Assembly: GCF_036492635.1 (NCBI RefSeq)
Contig: NZ_AP025306.1
Coordinates: 551,058 to 615,057 of the forward strand
Reading direction: 5' to 3'
Source of the DNA: Aureibacter tunicatorum
GTDB taxonomy: Bacteria > Bacteroidota > Bacteroidia > Cytophagales > Cyclobacteriaceae
Length of the DNA stretch: 64,000 nt
In this document: one piece after another, positions 18,678 through 28,145 of the stretch
How the letters are laid out: every line of letters begins with the position of its first letter
How positions within the stretch are numbered: the stretch's first letter is position 1
Translations under genes and position numbers: made by a program
Notes under the pieces: model-generated
The model's database searches: none
What the model was told of the DNA's origin: nothing
The model's input: the letters and a program-made list of their open reading frames with translations, nothing else

Positions 18678-19721
18678 ATGGATTTGACTTCTATTTTAGT
18701 TTATAATTTCTCTATGTTATTAACCGCTTTTTTTAGCAAGGTAACAAAGGGGAAATTGTCATTATTTTTGGCGTTAATTCCAGTGTTATTTTTGTGTGGA
18801 TTTCGATATAATGTTGGTAATGACTATTTAGCATATATTCAAATATTTCATAATATTTCTCAATTTAATGAAACGTATGTTGAGATTGGTTATAAATTAT
18901 TAAACTCAATATTTAAAAGTTTTGAATTCGGTTATTTCTATACCTTCTTTATTTCTAGTTTTTTAACACTATTTATTGTTATGCTAGTTTTTTACAGGTA
19001 TAAAATATTAAATTACGGAGCTTTTTTTATTTTTTCTTTTGGATTTATTTTTATGATTAATGACCAAATTAGACAAGGGTTGTCTATTGCATTATTTTTG
19101 TATTCAATTAAATATATTGAGTCAGATGATTTTCTGAAATTTTTCATAAGTATAGTTCTAATTTCTGTGCTATTTCATTACAGTGCTATTGCATTATTGC
19201 CATTTTATTGGATTAAATCGCTTAGAGTTATCCCTAATAGGGTTTGGGCGTTGGGTATATTTTTTACCTTTATTTTCTATTTAAAAGGGTATTTTGTTTC
19301 TTTTTTTCCAAAATTCATAGAGTTGATACCATATTATAATAAGTATTTGACTACAAATATTCATTTGCTGAAACCAGAATCTATTTCTAGTGGATTATCA
19401 CTTTTATATTGGTTGATGGTATCTTTCTTTTGCTTATATTTTAAAAAGCATTTACCTAAGGATAATCCTTATATTCTTTTATTTTTACTAGGTAATATAT
19501 TGTTTTTCTTGTTTAAGGATTATCAATTAACTACAAGATTTACATATTATTTGGTGTATACAAAAATTATTGTCTTTCCTTTAATTTTTAAACAAATATT
19601 TAGTAAGAGAGAAAAGTATTTCTTTTGTTTATTTAGTTTGTTTTATTTTGAATTACAAATTATGTTGAGTGCTTCTAATCACGGAGCCTTTCCTTACCAT
19701 TCAATATTTTCTGAGTTATGA
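18678..19721 (+). CDS. wzy: EpsG/Wzy-like polysaccharide polymerase
   Basis: A 347-residue membrane protein with about ten hydrophobic helices. The FRYNVGNDYLAYIQIF segment near residues 35-50 is the signature of the EpsG family, followed by a DQIRQGLSIALFLYSIKYI region near 129-147. Such proteins join repeat units on the periplasmic side. It overlaps the following GT2 gene by four bases. Very AT-rich, like other Wzy genes. Confidence 0.85.
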   Translation: MDLTSILVYNFSMLLTAFFSKVTKGKLSLFLALIPVLFLCGFRYNVGNDYLAYIQIFHNISQFNETYVEIGYKLLNSIFKSFEFGYFYTFFISSFLTLFIVMLVFYRYKILNYGAFFIFSFGFIFMINDQIRQGLSIALFLYSIKYIESDDFLKFFISIVLISVLFHYSAIALLPFYWIKSLRVIPNRVWALGIFFTFIFYLKGYFVSFFPKFIELIPYYNKYLTTNIHLLKPESISSGLSLLYWLMVSFFCLYFKKHLPKDNPYILLFLLGNILFFLFKDYQLTTRFTYYLVYTKIIVFPLIFKQIFSKREKYFFCLFSLFYFELQIMLSASNHGAFPYHSIFSEL

Positions 19722-20527
19722 TAAGATCATGTGTAATTATGTCGATTTATAAGGGAGACTCTCTTCCTTATATAAAAGAAAGTATTAAAAGTGTTCTTCA
19801 TCAGACTTTTTCATCTTTTGACTTTTTAATTAAAATTGATGGTTTTATATCAACTGAAGTTAATGACTACTTGAATTCAATTGATGACAAACGAGTAAAT
19901 TTATTTTTTAGGAATGAAAATAAAGGTTTAGCTCATTCTTTGAATGAATTAATTGAGTACGGTCTAAAGAAAGATTATCAATTTTTTATTAGAATGGATG
20001 CTGATGATATTTCACTACCAGAGAGATTTCAGAAACAAATAGAATTTATGGAGTCTAATTTAGATATTGATTGTTGTGGAACATGGTTGAAAGAAATAGA
20101 TGAATTTGAAAATGAGTTTTTTGAAAAAAAAATGCCTGTTACTTCTGACGAGTGCAAGGCCTTTTTTAAGAAAAGGAACTGTATGAATCATCCAACTGTA
20201 GTAATTCGTAGAACTTTTTTTGAAAAAGCAGGCTTGTATCCTACAAATACTATTTTGGCTGAGGATATGATGCTTTGGACAAAAGGTCATGAATTGGGCT
20301 TGAAATTCTATAATATTCCAGAATATCTTATTCTATTTAGAGTAACAGACTCTTTTTATGTAAGAAGAAGAGGAGTAAAATATGCGTATTCAATTTTAAA
20401 AAATAGGATAGAAATAAATAAAAGGTTAGGTTTTGGTTTTGATGCAGATATATATGCAATATTGAACTTTGTTGTAAAATCAATGCCTCCTTTTATAATT
20501 AAATACTTATATAAGACAGCTAGGTAA
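19718..20527 (+). CDS. GT2-family glycosyltransferase
   Basis: A 269-residue GT-A enzyme. It begins with the typical MSIYKGDSLPYIKESIKSVL (7-26), has a NKGLAHSLNE donor segment near 67-76, and the metal-binding DxD as RMDADDISLPERF near 90-102. NHPTVVIRRTFFEKAG near 153-168 and LAEDMMLWTKGHELG near 176-190 provide the acceptor and catalytic-base region. Start overlaps the polymerase stop by four bases. Confidence 0.9.
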   Translation: MIRSCVIMSIYKGDSLPYIKESIKSVLHQTFSSFDFLIKIDGFISTEVNDYLNSIDDKRVNLFFRNENKGLAHSLNELIEYGLKKDYQFFIRMDADDISLPERFQKQIEFMESNLDIDCCGTWLKEIDEFENEFFEKKMPVTSDECKAFFKKRNCMNHPTVVIRRTFFEKAGLYPTNTILAEDMMLWTKGHELGLKFYNIPEYLILFRVTDSFYVRRRGVKYAYSILKNRIEINKRLGFGFDADIYAILNFVVKSMPPFIIKYLYKTAR

Positions 20528-21514
20528 ATGAAAGTTTGTATTGTAGGAGGCTCAGGGTTTATAGGCTCTCGCCTTATTAAAAATATTGTAGAGTCACATT
20601 CTGTAGTTAATATTGATAAATCACAAAGTTCTAAGTTTCCAGAAATCACATATATAGGTGATATTCGTAACAATGAACAATTTGAAGATAGATTAAAAGA
20701 TCAGGATATTGTTGTTTTACTTGCTGCAGAGCATAGAGATGATGTTTCTCCTAAGAGTCTTTATTATGATGTTAATGTTGATGCAACACAGAATGTACTA
20801 GATGCCATGGATAAGCATGGTGTGAAGAATATAATCTTTACGAGTTCAGTGGCAGTATATGGTTTGAATAAAGTTAATCCAGATGAAAATCATGCTATAG
20901 ATCCTTTTAATGACTATGGAAAGTCAAAATATCAAGCAGAAGAAGTACTTAGAGCGTGGTATAATAAAGATTCTAACTCTAGATCATTAAATATCATAAG
21001 ACCTACGGTAGTTTTTGGTGAAGAAAATAGGGGGAATGTATATAATCTATTAAAGCAGATTGCTACGGGTAAGTTTCTAAGAATAGGTCATGGTCAAAAT
21101 AAAAAGTCGATGGCTTATGTTGGTAACATCATAGCTTTTATAGAGTATTTAATTGATAATGTTGCTGAGGGAACTAATGAGGTTTATAATTATATCGATA
21201 AACCTGACTTAAGTATGAATGAATTGGTGTCTGTGGTTGAGAAAAGTATGAGGAAGAAAGTGCCTAGTATCAGAATTCCATATTCTATTGGAATGTTAGG
21301 AGGATATTGTTTTGATTTTTTAGCCACAGTAACAGGAAAGAAGTTACCCATTAGTTCTGTACGTGTAAAAAAGTTTTGTGCAACTACACAATTTGATGCT
21401 AGAAAGGTTCATTCAAGTGGCTTTAAAGCTCCATTTACCTTAGAAGAGGGATTAGATAGTACTTTAAAATCAGAATTCTTAGGTGAACAAATAAATGAGA
21501 AAGTCTTGGTTTGA
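20528..21514 (+). CDS. NAD-dependent sugar epimerase/dehydratase
   Basis: Extended short-chain dehydrogenase, 328 residues. Rossmann motif GGSGFIGSR at 7-15; LLAAEHRDDV near 65-74; catalytic TSSVAVYG near 104-111 and YGKSK near 129-133. The family acts on nucleotide- or undecaprenyl-linked HexNAc (WbpV/Gnu-like C4 epimerases) and often stands at the end of O-antigen or capsule operons, as here. It begins directly after the GT2 stop and is the last intact gene of the locus. Confidence 0.85.
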   Translation: MKVCIVGGSGFIGSRLIKNIVESHSVVNIDKSQSSKFPEITYIGDIRNNEQFEDRLKDQDIVVLLAAEHRDDVSPKSLYYDVNVDATQNVLDAMDKHGVKNIIFTSSVAVYGLNKVNPDENHAIDPFNDYGKSKYQAEEVLRAWYNKDSNSRSLNIIRPTVVFGEENRGNVYNLLKQIATGKFLRIGHGQNKKSMAYVGNIIAFIEYLIDNVAEGTNEVYNYIDKPDLSMNELVSVVEKSMRKKVPSIRIPYSIGMLGGYCFDFLATVTGKKLPISSVRVKKFCATTQFDARKVHSSGFKAPFTLEEGLDSTLKSEFLGEQINEKVLV

Positions 21515-21535
21515 TTTTAATACACTTTAAGAAGT

Positions 21536-21930
21536 AGATTTACCACTTTCTTATCTGGAAGGGCAGTGTATGGAGTTAATGGTAAATTAATAATGTGCTC
21601 CGTGGTGGCTTAACGAAGAAATATATCGATATCCCAGAGCTAATAGCAAATATAAAGTTTAAAAAAACATTACTCAAGATATTGTCTTCTAAGCCTTTGT
21701 TAAGAGATGAAAATTATTATCCTGCACCTGTGGATGGTTTTTTGCTTTCGATGATTATGCTTGATAAAGGAGAGAAGTACATATCCAGTGACAGGCATGC
21801 TGCGGATAAATTGTTTGTTTATAAGGGTAATCTATTGGGAGTTGAATGCGATGAGGAAAAGCTGACATCTAGCAGAGGTCAGTCGTTTTTGGTTGCAGCA
21901 GATCAGGTGATGATTATGAGATACAATTAA
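21536..21930 (+). pseudogene. manA: 3' remnant of mannose-6-phosphate isomerase, class I
   Basis: One frame reads LPLSYLEGQCMELMVN and then two stops; a shift at about 21590 restores NVLRGGLTKKYIDIPELIA, which matches the NSDNVLRxGLTxKYIDIPEL block of class I phosphomannose isomerases. The rest (FKKTLLKIL ... YPAPVDGFLLSMI ... GQSFLVAADQ) follows the C-terminal domain to its usual end. The catalytic N-terminal two thirds are missing and no start fits, so it is dead. It probably marks a deletion at the right edge of the polysaccharide locus. Confidence 0.82.
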
Positions 21931-22333
21931 TTTGTATTATCTTTCGTATGTAATAGAGGTTATGATATTTTGAAGTGATTTCGGAGCAACATGATAAGTG
22001 CTGTCCTCTTCATTTCCTCTAAAGGACGATAGAAAGGTTTAATTTAATGACATTGGTTCTTTCGTATTTATGAGTATCTATCATCTTTAATTATTGAGCG
22101 CATAATGAGAGTAGCATATTCAAAAAGAAAAATGATTTGATAAAATCCTTCCTCTTAGCTCCTTCCTTCCAGAGGAGATAATGGTGTCTGATATGGTAGT
22201 GTAGGATATTGGAGATGAAAGGGATTTGAAGGGACATCCCCCTGAGTCCCCCTTCGAAGGGGGAATTCGGAGTTTGTTGATTATTTGCCATCTATAATTG
22301 ACCATTATCCATTATCAATGATAAATTAAAGAC
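21931..22333. other. Intergenic region carrying a palindromic interspersed repeat
   Basis: No credible gene. The right half (about 22190-22330) contains a GC-rich palindrome and the tract TCCATTATCAATGATAAATT before the ATPase gene. Frames here are repeat read-through (for example a minus frame with NSPFEGGLRGM), which I treat as spurious. Confidence 0.6.
22247..22264. repeat. Palindromic interspersed element core
   Basis: TCCCCCTTCGAAGGGGGA is an 18-base perfect palindrome in otherwise AT-rich DNA, preceded by GGGACATCCCCCTGAG. From memory, similar CCCTTCGAAGGG elements recur between genes in many Bacteroidota genomes. It could fold into a strong hairpin in RNA from either strand. Confidence 0.6.
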
Positions 22334-23905
22334 ATGAGTAGATTACCTATAGGCGTGCAGGATTTTAGAAAATTAAGAACAGAGGGGTTGGCATATGTGG
22401 ATAAGACTGAGCAGGTCTATAACTTGATGAACTTAGGTCAGCATATATTTTTTTCAAGACCTAGAAGGTTTGGGAAGTCGCTGTTGATCAGTACGCTGAA
22501 GGAAATTTTTTCGGGTAGTAAGGAACTGTTTGAAGGGCTTTGGATAGAAGACAAGATTGATTGGAAGACGTATCCTGTGATTCATATTGATTTTAATGAG
22601 ATGAATTATAGGGAGTTGGCTTTGGAAGCAGAGATTGCCAGAACACTGGATGAAAATGCTGAAAGAAATGGAGTTGAGTTGTCTTCAGAAGATAGTAAAG
22701 GGAAATTTAGGGAACTTTTCAAACAATTGGCAGTTGACGGGGAGAAAGTAGTTGTCTTGGTCGATGAATATGACAAAGCGTTAACGGATTATCTTGAGGA
22801 TAATGAAAGGGCAAGGGAAAATGCGAATATTCTTAAGAATTTTTATTCAGTTTTGAAATCGCAGGATAAAAATATACATTTTAATTTTATCACAGGCGTA
22901 TCGAAGTATGGCAAGGTATCTATATTTTCGGATTTGAATAATTTGTTTGATGCGACAATGCATGATGATTTGGCTGCTTTATGTGGGTATACACAAGAAG
23001 AATTGCAAGGTTATTTTTCTGAAGAATTATATAAATTATGTTTAAAAGGTTCTTGGGGATTGGATGATTTGCTACAGGGTATAAAGTTAATGTATAATGG
23101 ATATTCTTGGGATGGACGTCAAAAGGTCTATAATCCATTTTCAGTATTGAATTTTTTTAATTTAGGCAAATTCGAGCATTTTTGGTTTGCGACAGGTACA
23201 CCGACATTTTTGATGAAGTTGATGAAGGAGCAGCAGTTGGCTTCTTATGAGTTAGAATTGTTAAAAACGTCTGGAGCAATTTTAGAGAATAATGATCTGA
23301 ATAATATAGGGATTCAATCGCTTTTGTTTAGTACAGGATACTTAACGATAAAAAAAGAAGAGTTAAAAATCGGCCGAACTAATTATCAATTGGGGTTTCC
23401 AAATGAAGAAGTCAGGACTGCTTTTATGCAATACTTACTATCCACATATATAGACAGAACTGCTGATCGTCTTGAGAATGATGTGATAAGTAATCTGACT
23501 GATGGCATAGAGCATGATGATTGGGAATTATTTTTCGAGACGATTAATGAAAAGGTGTTTGCCAGAGCACCGTATGGTATTCTGCCAAAGAAGGAAAGCT
23601 ATGTGCATTCGATCATACATATGTTGATGGTGCTGACGGGGTATGAGATTCACTCCGAAGTGCAAACCCGAAAGGGCAGGATGGGTTCAGTATTGGATAC
23701 AGGCGACCGCATTCTCATATTTGAATTCAAGATAGATCGTTCAGCTGAAGAGGCTGTGGAGCAGATCAAAGAGATGAAGTATTATGAGATGTATGCACAT
23801 CAGGAAAAGCCATTGACGGTGGTAGGTGTTAATTTTGATACGGAGAAGAAGGAGATTGATGATTATGTTGTTAAGAATTTAGACAACTCTATTCCTAATA
23901 TGTAA
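22334..23905 (+). CDS. AAA-ATPase-like protein with C-terminal PD-(D/E)XK nuclease domain (DUF1703)
   Basis: A 523-residue member of a family that is expanded in Bacteroidota. It begins with the hallmark LPIGVQDFRKLR, then YVDKTE. The Walker A variant is SRPRRFGKSLLIST near residues 41-54; Walker B is VVVLVDEYDKAL near 139-150. The C-terminal part has the nuclease-like core RMGSVLDTGDRILIFEFKI near 448-466 (acidic D then ExK). The role is unknown; defence or mobile-element functions have been suggested. It stands alone, flanked by the palindromic repeat and a putative effector gene. Confidence 0.88.
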   Translation: MSRLPIGVQDFRKLRTEGLAYVDKTEQVYNLMNLGQHIFFSRPRRFGKSLLISTLKEIFSGSKELFEGLWIEDKIDWKTYPVIHIDFNEMNYRELALEAEIARTLDENAERNGVELSSEDSKGKFRELFKQLAVDGEKVVVLVDEYDKALTDYLEDNERARENANILKNFYSVLKSQDKNIHFNFITGVSKYGKVSIFSDLNNLFDATMHDDLAALCGYTQEELQGYFSEELYKLCLKGSWGLDDLLQGIKLMYNGYSWDGRQKVYNPFSVLNFFNLGKFEHFWFATGTPTFLMKLMKEQQLASYELELLKTSGAILENNDLNNIGIQSLLFSTGYLTIKKEELKIGRTNYQLGFPNEEVRTAFMQYLLSTYIDRTADRLENDVISNLTDGIEHDDWELFFETINEKVFARAPYGILPKKESYVHSIIHMLMVLTGYEIHSEVQTRKGRMGSVLDTGDRILIFEFKIDRSAEEAVEQIKEMKYYEMYAHQEKPLTVVGVNFDTEKKEIDDYVVKNLDNSIPNM

Positions 23906-24009
23906 TTGATTATTGGTTTGAAGCATATCCACATGCGAAAATCACCTCTCGGACAACAATTGAAATAACTTGGTGTTGATTGTAGAGGAGCATCATGCGG
24001 GAATAAATT

Positions 24010-27000
24010 ATGCATCAATACGAGTCGGGACATAAGCGAAGGGAACCTTTAAGCCAATTAGGCGGAAACGGTCTTTCCAAAGCGCCTGTTCAGGCTTTTT
24101 TTTCCACGGTGGATGAGCCGGGGCATGTCATATCCTACACAGGCGAGAAGCTATTGATGCAAGTCAGCGATTTGGTTGAGAGGCCGCTGAAGAAAGGCGA
24201 GGAGAAAAAGTACCATATCATTGACAATTTCAAAGGAGAAATTCATTGGAGAAAAGCCCAGTTTTATATTTCAGATGATTTAAGCATCGCTGTTGTAGCG
24301 GTTCCGGATCGTTTTCGTCCAAAAACATTTTTTGCCAAACAAGAGATTCTTACCAAAGCTCAAGCTAAAATGGTGGATCAGAAGGCTACAGTCATGATCA
24401 AAAAAACGGGTCATATGTTGTATGTCGACGGCCATGAATTGCAAGAAGCAGAGATCATTCCTATTCAAGAAAGTGTTATCGAGCCTTTGAGGCAAAGACA
24501 AAAAGTTTTCCCGAATATGCCGCTGAGGGCGGCAAGCTCGGCGCCTACAAAGTACATGTTTGGTTATAGCACCGATGTGGTGCATGAAACGCCACTAGGT
24601 ATAAAGTTAAGGCCACCTTATGACCATTTAGGAGAAGTTTCATCTGCAGGAGAAGGCTCAGGACTTAGAGGAATTGACGGAGATTTCGCAGGTGTGAGAG
24701 GTTTGGTTAAACTGATGGTGACGGGGGAGTCATTGGATAATCCGGATGAAGTCAGAAGAAAAGCCATGGAAGTGATTTCCAAGGATGAACGTGTGAAGTG
24801 GGATAAGCAATATCGACACATTTACAATAAACGGAAGAAAGATTTTGACTATCAATCGTCAATGTTGGGCGTGAATCAGTTTGCAAAACCAGACTTGGGG
24901 GATTCCGTCGTAACCTTTATGCGTAGCGATGACCATCAAGATATGGGCTTGTTTGAGCAAGGAAATTATCATGGAGCGGTAGTGGCTGTTAGTTCGGATG
25001 GCAACGATTATATATGTTTTGGCTTGCGCAGAAGGTTGGACTTGGAAGTGCAGCAGATTGAGAAATACTATCAAAAAGCTGGCATAAAAACAAAGAAATT
25101 TACGCCCTTTGATATTCGCAATAATTTAGGAATGATGGCTAGCACGAGCAGGGGAGAGGCTGCTTATTTAGAATACAAGACTGCCGATAAGCATAATGTG
25201 CCGCCACATCAATGCGGATTTTTGAGAATATATGGCGGCAAGCGAGGACAAAGTTATCATGAAATGCAGAAAGGCAAGTATTTCAATGTTCCTGCGCCAT
25301 TTACAGTTGTGTTGTCCGCTTTGGAACAAGGGGAAGAATTAGATGGTGGAGATGTGTTGGAAGCTGAATCGCAGGTGGTTTTTGACCGTCCGCAAGAACA
25401 AGCTTCGGCGCTTTTGGAAGTAGGACATATGATGGCTAATATTCCTGAAAGTGAAAAGAAGGAGTTGGAGTCTCTGCATGCGCAGATTGCCGCAATGGAA
25501 AGGCAGCATAGTCAGCCGGGAGCAATGCATTCTTCTTTGCTTGATTTGGACTCATGTATTACGGACTCAGTAGCGGAACCTAGACCCAAATCGCCTCCAT
25601 TGCCATCTTTAGAATCGTATTCGTCAGAGCCTAAATCATTGAAAGACAGGTTGGAAGACTCGCTAGAGGTAGGTTTTGGCCATGGAAGAGATTCGACATC
25701 ATATTCGCAACCAGTATCTTTGGAAGGACCTGATTTTTCATCGATGTCAACGGATGCAGGAGCTGATAGTTTGACGAGTACATCCCGAAAAGCTTCGTTG
25801 ACCCCTTCTGCGATTAGCGTTAAGGTAACGGTGGATTTGGAACAGCCATTTGACGAAAAAGAGGAAACCGTAGGCAGTTTGTTGAGTTCAAGCGCAGAAA
25901 TTACAGAACCTTCGTCTACGGGAATGAAATTTCCAGATAGCGCAAGCTTGGAGCCTCCTTCATTCAGCATGGATAGCACAAAGGAGTTAGTGATAAAAGA
26001 GTCGGGAGATTTGCAACCTGAACTGTTGACAGGCAAAGACGCTCCATTATTGGAGACGGCCAGCGCTTCAATCGAGAGAGATTTATCTGTATTGCCATCG
26101 GAAATGGCAAGTGTTCCTTTTAGGGGTTGGGCGGAGATCTTGAGAAAATACGAGCTTGAGTTTATATTGGATATGCCGGATTTGAATGCATTGCAAGATG
26201 TGTTGATGGATTACGATAAGCTTGTCAGCGAAAGTTTGTTTAATCTATCTGACGAGGATTTGTGCCCTTTAGCAAGATGGTTTGAAGCTTATAGAGCTCA
26301 GTATTCTGAAAAATTTGAATCGTTTGTCGGTGTAAGTGATGTTATAGGCACATTAACAGACAGAAAAAAATTATTCAAGGAAAGTTCTGGAGATTTCTTC
26401 ACAAGTTTTTCTGAGATATTTGAAGATGATTTAGAGCATTACAAGGGATATGTAGCTGATCAATTTGCCGCCAATATTTTGCATCAAAGGTTCATGTTGA
26501 TCTTGAAAATGGAGAGAATTGTGAATATCTGGCATCATTCGAGTCCTATGATGGTTGATGAAGTATCTGATGAAACGCTTAAGGTGGCTTTTCCTATTAT
26601 GAAGTTTTTGAATTATATTCAAAATGAGCTGGAAGAAATAGTTCATCAGATGAAGGAGAGAAAATTCAACTTTCCAGTAGTAGACCAAGCTAGCGATAGC
26701 AAGGTGCAGAAACTATGGAAAAGCGTCAGAGAGCCTGAAAGCGTAAGTTATGGCGCGGATGTCAAGGAGAGCATGAGGAAAAGAATGTTGGGAATGCATG
26801 CCAGATTAATAGCTGTGCCAAGAGGAAGAAAGCTTTTGGAGGCAGTTTATGAAGGCGATGGAAAAAATACTGTGGAGATGAGAGGGCCAAGCAACCGAAA
26901 AGGGAGATTGCCGGGTATTTTCTCTGTTTCAGCGGTGCACCCAAATAGAGCCACGCCAAATATTAGAAACGAGAGAAATCGAAGCACTGGTTCCAATGTC

Positions 27001-27528
27001 CTTGTCGAATTGCCTTTTAGTCATGAAATGGATGATGCTTCTTACATGGCTTTTGGCTTGATAGAAAAGAAAGTCAAAGTTTCCGAGCAAACGATGGAAA
27101 GAGAAGATATACAACAAGCAAGAGCTTCAGCGAATCGATTTGAAACGAAAAAGTGCTTTGTGCTGAGTCCTGCCTATGTTCGTTATGCTAGAGGTTTGGC
27201 GGAAGTTGTAAATATAAAAACAGGTTATTGGGAACGAAATGCGGAGAAGAGCCATTTCAAAGCAGGAGGCAAATGGGCTGAATGGGGCAATTTCGAAACG
27301 ATGAAGGCTGTTGAAAATGTTGAGAATCCTTTGCGAGAAGAACTGTTCTTGCCAAGAGTTATGGATCCGAGCTTGTTCTCGCTTTATCAAAAAGGCGGGC
27401 CTTTCGCTCACTTGGTAGGCATTGCTTATGAGGATGATTATGTGGATGAAGATGATGTGAAGTATGATGTGATCACATATGTATTGCCTAAGAAGCAACC
27501 AAGCGGCGATGGTACCGATCCAAAATAA
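24010..27528 (+). CDS. Giant putative effector: VQ leader, degenerate cysteine-protease-like module, degenerate M91-like C-terminus
   Basis: 1172 residues, no signal peptide. Polar leader ends at PVQAFF (26-31). Residues about 295-425 hold NYHGAVVAVSSDGNDYICFG (319-338) and CGFLRIYGGKRGQSYHE (402-418), a two-part module shared with the protein at 37741; there is no cysteine before residue 336, so a cysteine nucleophile upstream is lacking. Residues about 450-690 are acidic and Ser/Thr/Pro-rich, like a linker. 700-900 is mostly helical. The C-terminus resembles M91 metallopeptidases: GRKLLEAVY (939-947) and ENPLREELFLPR (1105-1116), but the HExxH position reads RGLAE (1061-1065). Function is not known; both possible catalytic sites look dead, which suggests binding or cargo roles. 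Confidence 0.65.
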   Translation: MHQYESGHKRREPLSQLGGNGLSKAPVQAFFSTVDEPGHVISYTGEKLLMQVSDLVERPLKKGEEKKYHIIDNFKGEIHWRKAQFYISDDLSIAVVAVPDRFRPKTFFAKQEILTKAQAKMVDQKATVMIKKTGHMLYVDGHELQEAEIIPIQESVIEPLRQRQKVFPNMPLRAASSAPTKYMFGYSTDVVHETPLGIKLRPPYDHLGEVSSAGEGSGLRGIDGDFAGVRGLVKLMVTGESLDNPDEVRRKAMEVISKDERVKWDKQYRHIYNKRKKDFDYQSSMLGVNQFAKPDLGDSVVTFMRSDDHQDMGLFEQGNYHGAVVAVSSDGNDYICFGLRRRLDLEVQQIEKYYQKAGIKTKKFTPFDIRNNLGMMASTSRGEAAYLEYKTADKHNVPPHQCGFLRIYGGKRGQSYHEMQKGKYFNVPAPFTVVLSALEQGEELDGGDVLEAESQVVFDRPQEQASALLEVGHMMANIPESEKKELESLHAQIAAMERQHSQPGAMHSSLLDLDSCITDSVAEPRPKSPPLPSLESYSSEPKSLKDRLEDSLEVGFGHGRDSTSYSQPVSLEGPDFSSMSTDAGADSLTSTSRKASLTPSAISVKVTVDLEQPFDEKEETVGSLLSSSAEITEPSSTGMKFPDSASLEPPSFSMDSTKELVIKESGDLQPELLTGKDAPLLETASASIERDLSVLPSEMASVPFRGWAEILRKYELEFILDMPDLNALQDVLMDYDKLVSESLFNLSDEDLCPLARWFEAYRAQYSEKFESFVGVSDVIGTLTDRKKLFKESSGDFFTSFSEIFEDDLEHYKGYVADQFAANILHQRFMLILKMERIVNIWHHSSPMMVDEVSDETLKVAFPIMKFLNYIQNELEEIVHQMKERKFNFPVVDQASDSKVQKLWKSVREPESVSYGADVKESMRKRMLGMHARLIAVPRGRKLLEAVYEGDGKNTVEMRGPSNRKGRLPGIFSVSAVHPNRATPNIRNERNRSTGSNVLVELPFSHEMDDASYMAFGLIEKKVKVSEQTMEREDIQQARASANRFETKKCFVLSPAYVRYARGLAEVVNIKTGYWERNAEKSHFKAGGKWAEWGNFETMKAVENVENPLREELFLPRVMDPSLFSLYQKGGPFAHLVGIAYEDDYVDEDDVKYDVITYVLPKKQPSGDGTDPK

Positions 27529-27539
27529 TTCATGAATGA

Positions 27540-28085
27540 TTAGCCATTTTTTAATGAGTCTTCCATTTCACTCTCCTTAGTGTCTGTATTGCTATCTTCC
27601 TGGCTTGATAATTTATAAATAGGTTTTTGCAATGCGAGATTGTTTGGATAGGCTACAATATGACCTCCTTCGGACTTGATTCTGATGTTGAATAAGTTGA
27701 TATCGACAATTTCACCTGTTACGCTGTTGTCTCCGTCTTGTATTTTGATATTGTCCCCGATTTTGAAAGGGTGATTGAAAAACAATACGATCGATGCGGT
27801 AATATTGCTGATAATGGACCACGAAGCAAAGAATGCGACACCCAAAACAGTAAATAAAGACACGAAGTAAATGGACAGCCCTTGTATTGTCAAGTCCCAA
27901 ATGATTGACAAAACCGTCATAAGCGTAATTGTCAAGGCAAATGAGCTGACCTTCTGTATGTAAATCTTTCGGGATTGGCTGTATTGGTTTTTAATAGTGT
28001 AAGATTCAGTAATCTTTTTGACACTTAGCTTCAATAAAAAAACTATGATGATTGATGCTATTGTTAGCGTTATTTTAAGATCCAT
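27540..28085 (-). CDS. MscS-family mechanosensitive channel (short form)
   Basis: A 181-residue small-conductance channel homologue. Three hydrophobic helices come first (about 5-20, 50-70 and 75-110); the pore-lining helix reads VLGVAFFASWSIISNITASIVLFF and leads to the beta-domain start HPFKIGDNIKIQD near 105-117, then EIVDINLFNIRIKSEGGHIVAYPNN, cut here at the usual MscS turn. It ends soon after the beta domain, so the large C-terminal cage is absent. ATG start. A TAAATTTG -7-like element lies 20 bases upstream. Confidence 0.88.
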   Translation of the reverse strand: MDLKITLTIASIIIVFLLKLSVKKITESYTIKNQYSQSRKIYIQKVSSFALTITLMTVLSIIWDLTIQGLSIYFVSLFTVLGVAFFASWSIISNITASIVLFFNHPFKIGDNIKIQDGDNSVTGEIVDINLFNIRIKSEGGHIVAYPNNLALQKPIYKLSSQEDSNTDTKESEMEDSLKNG

Positions 28086-28104
28086 CGCCTTGTTGTTTAT
28101 ACTG

Positions 28105-28112
28105 CAAATTTA
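28105..28112 (-). promoter_or_regulatory. Possible -7 element for the MscS gene
   Basis: On the minus strand the sequence TAAATTTG fits the Bacteroidota TAnnTTTG element and sits 20 bases upstream of the ATG. No TTG is found at the expected distance upstream, so support is partial. Confidence 0.3.
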
Positions 28113-28145
28113 GAATATAATTTGAACAGATACGATGATTTGATA

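Noticed and set aside
22091..22305. Minus-strand frames containing NSPFEGGLRGM and PPSKGDSGG
   Set aside because: These are translations of the interspersed palindrome, a common source of false genes in this phylum.
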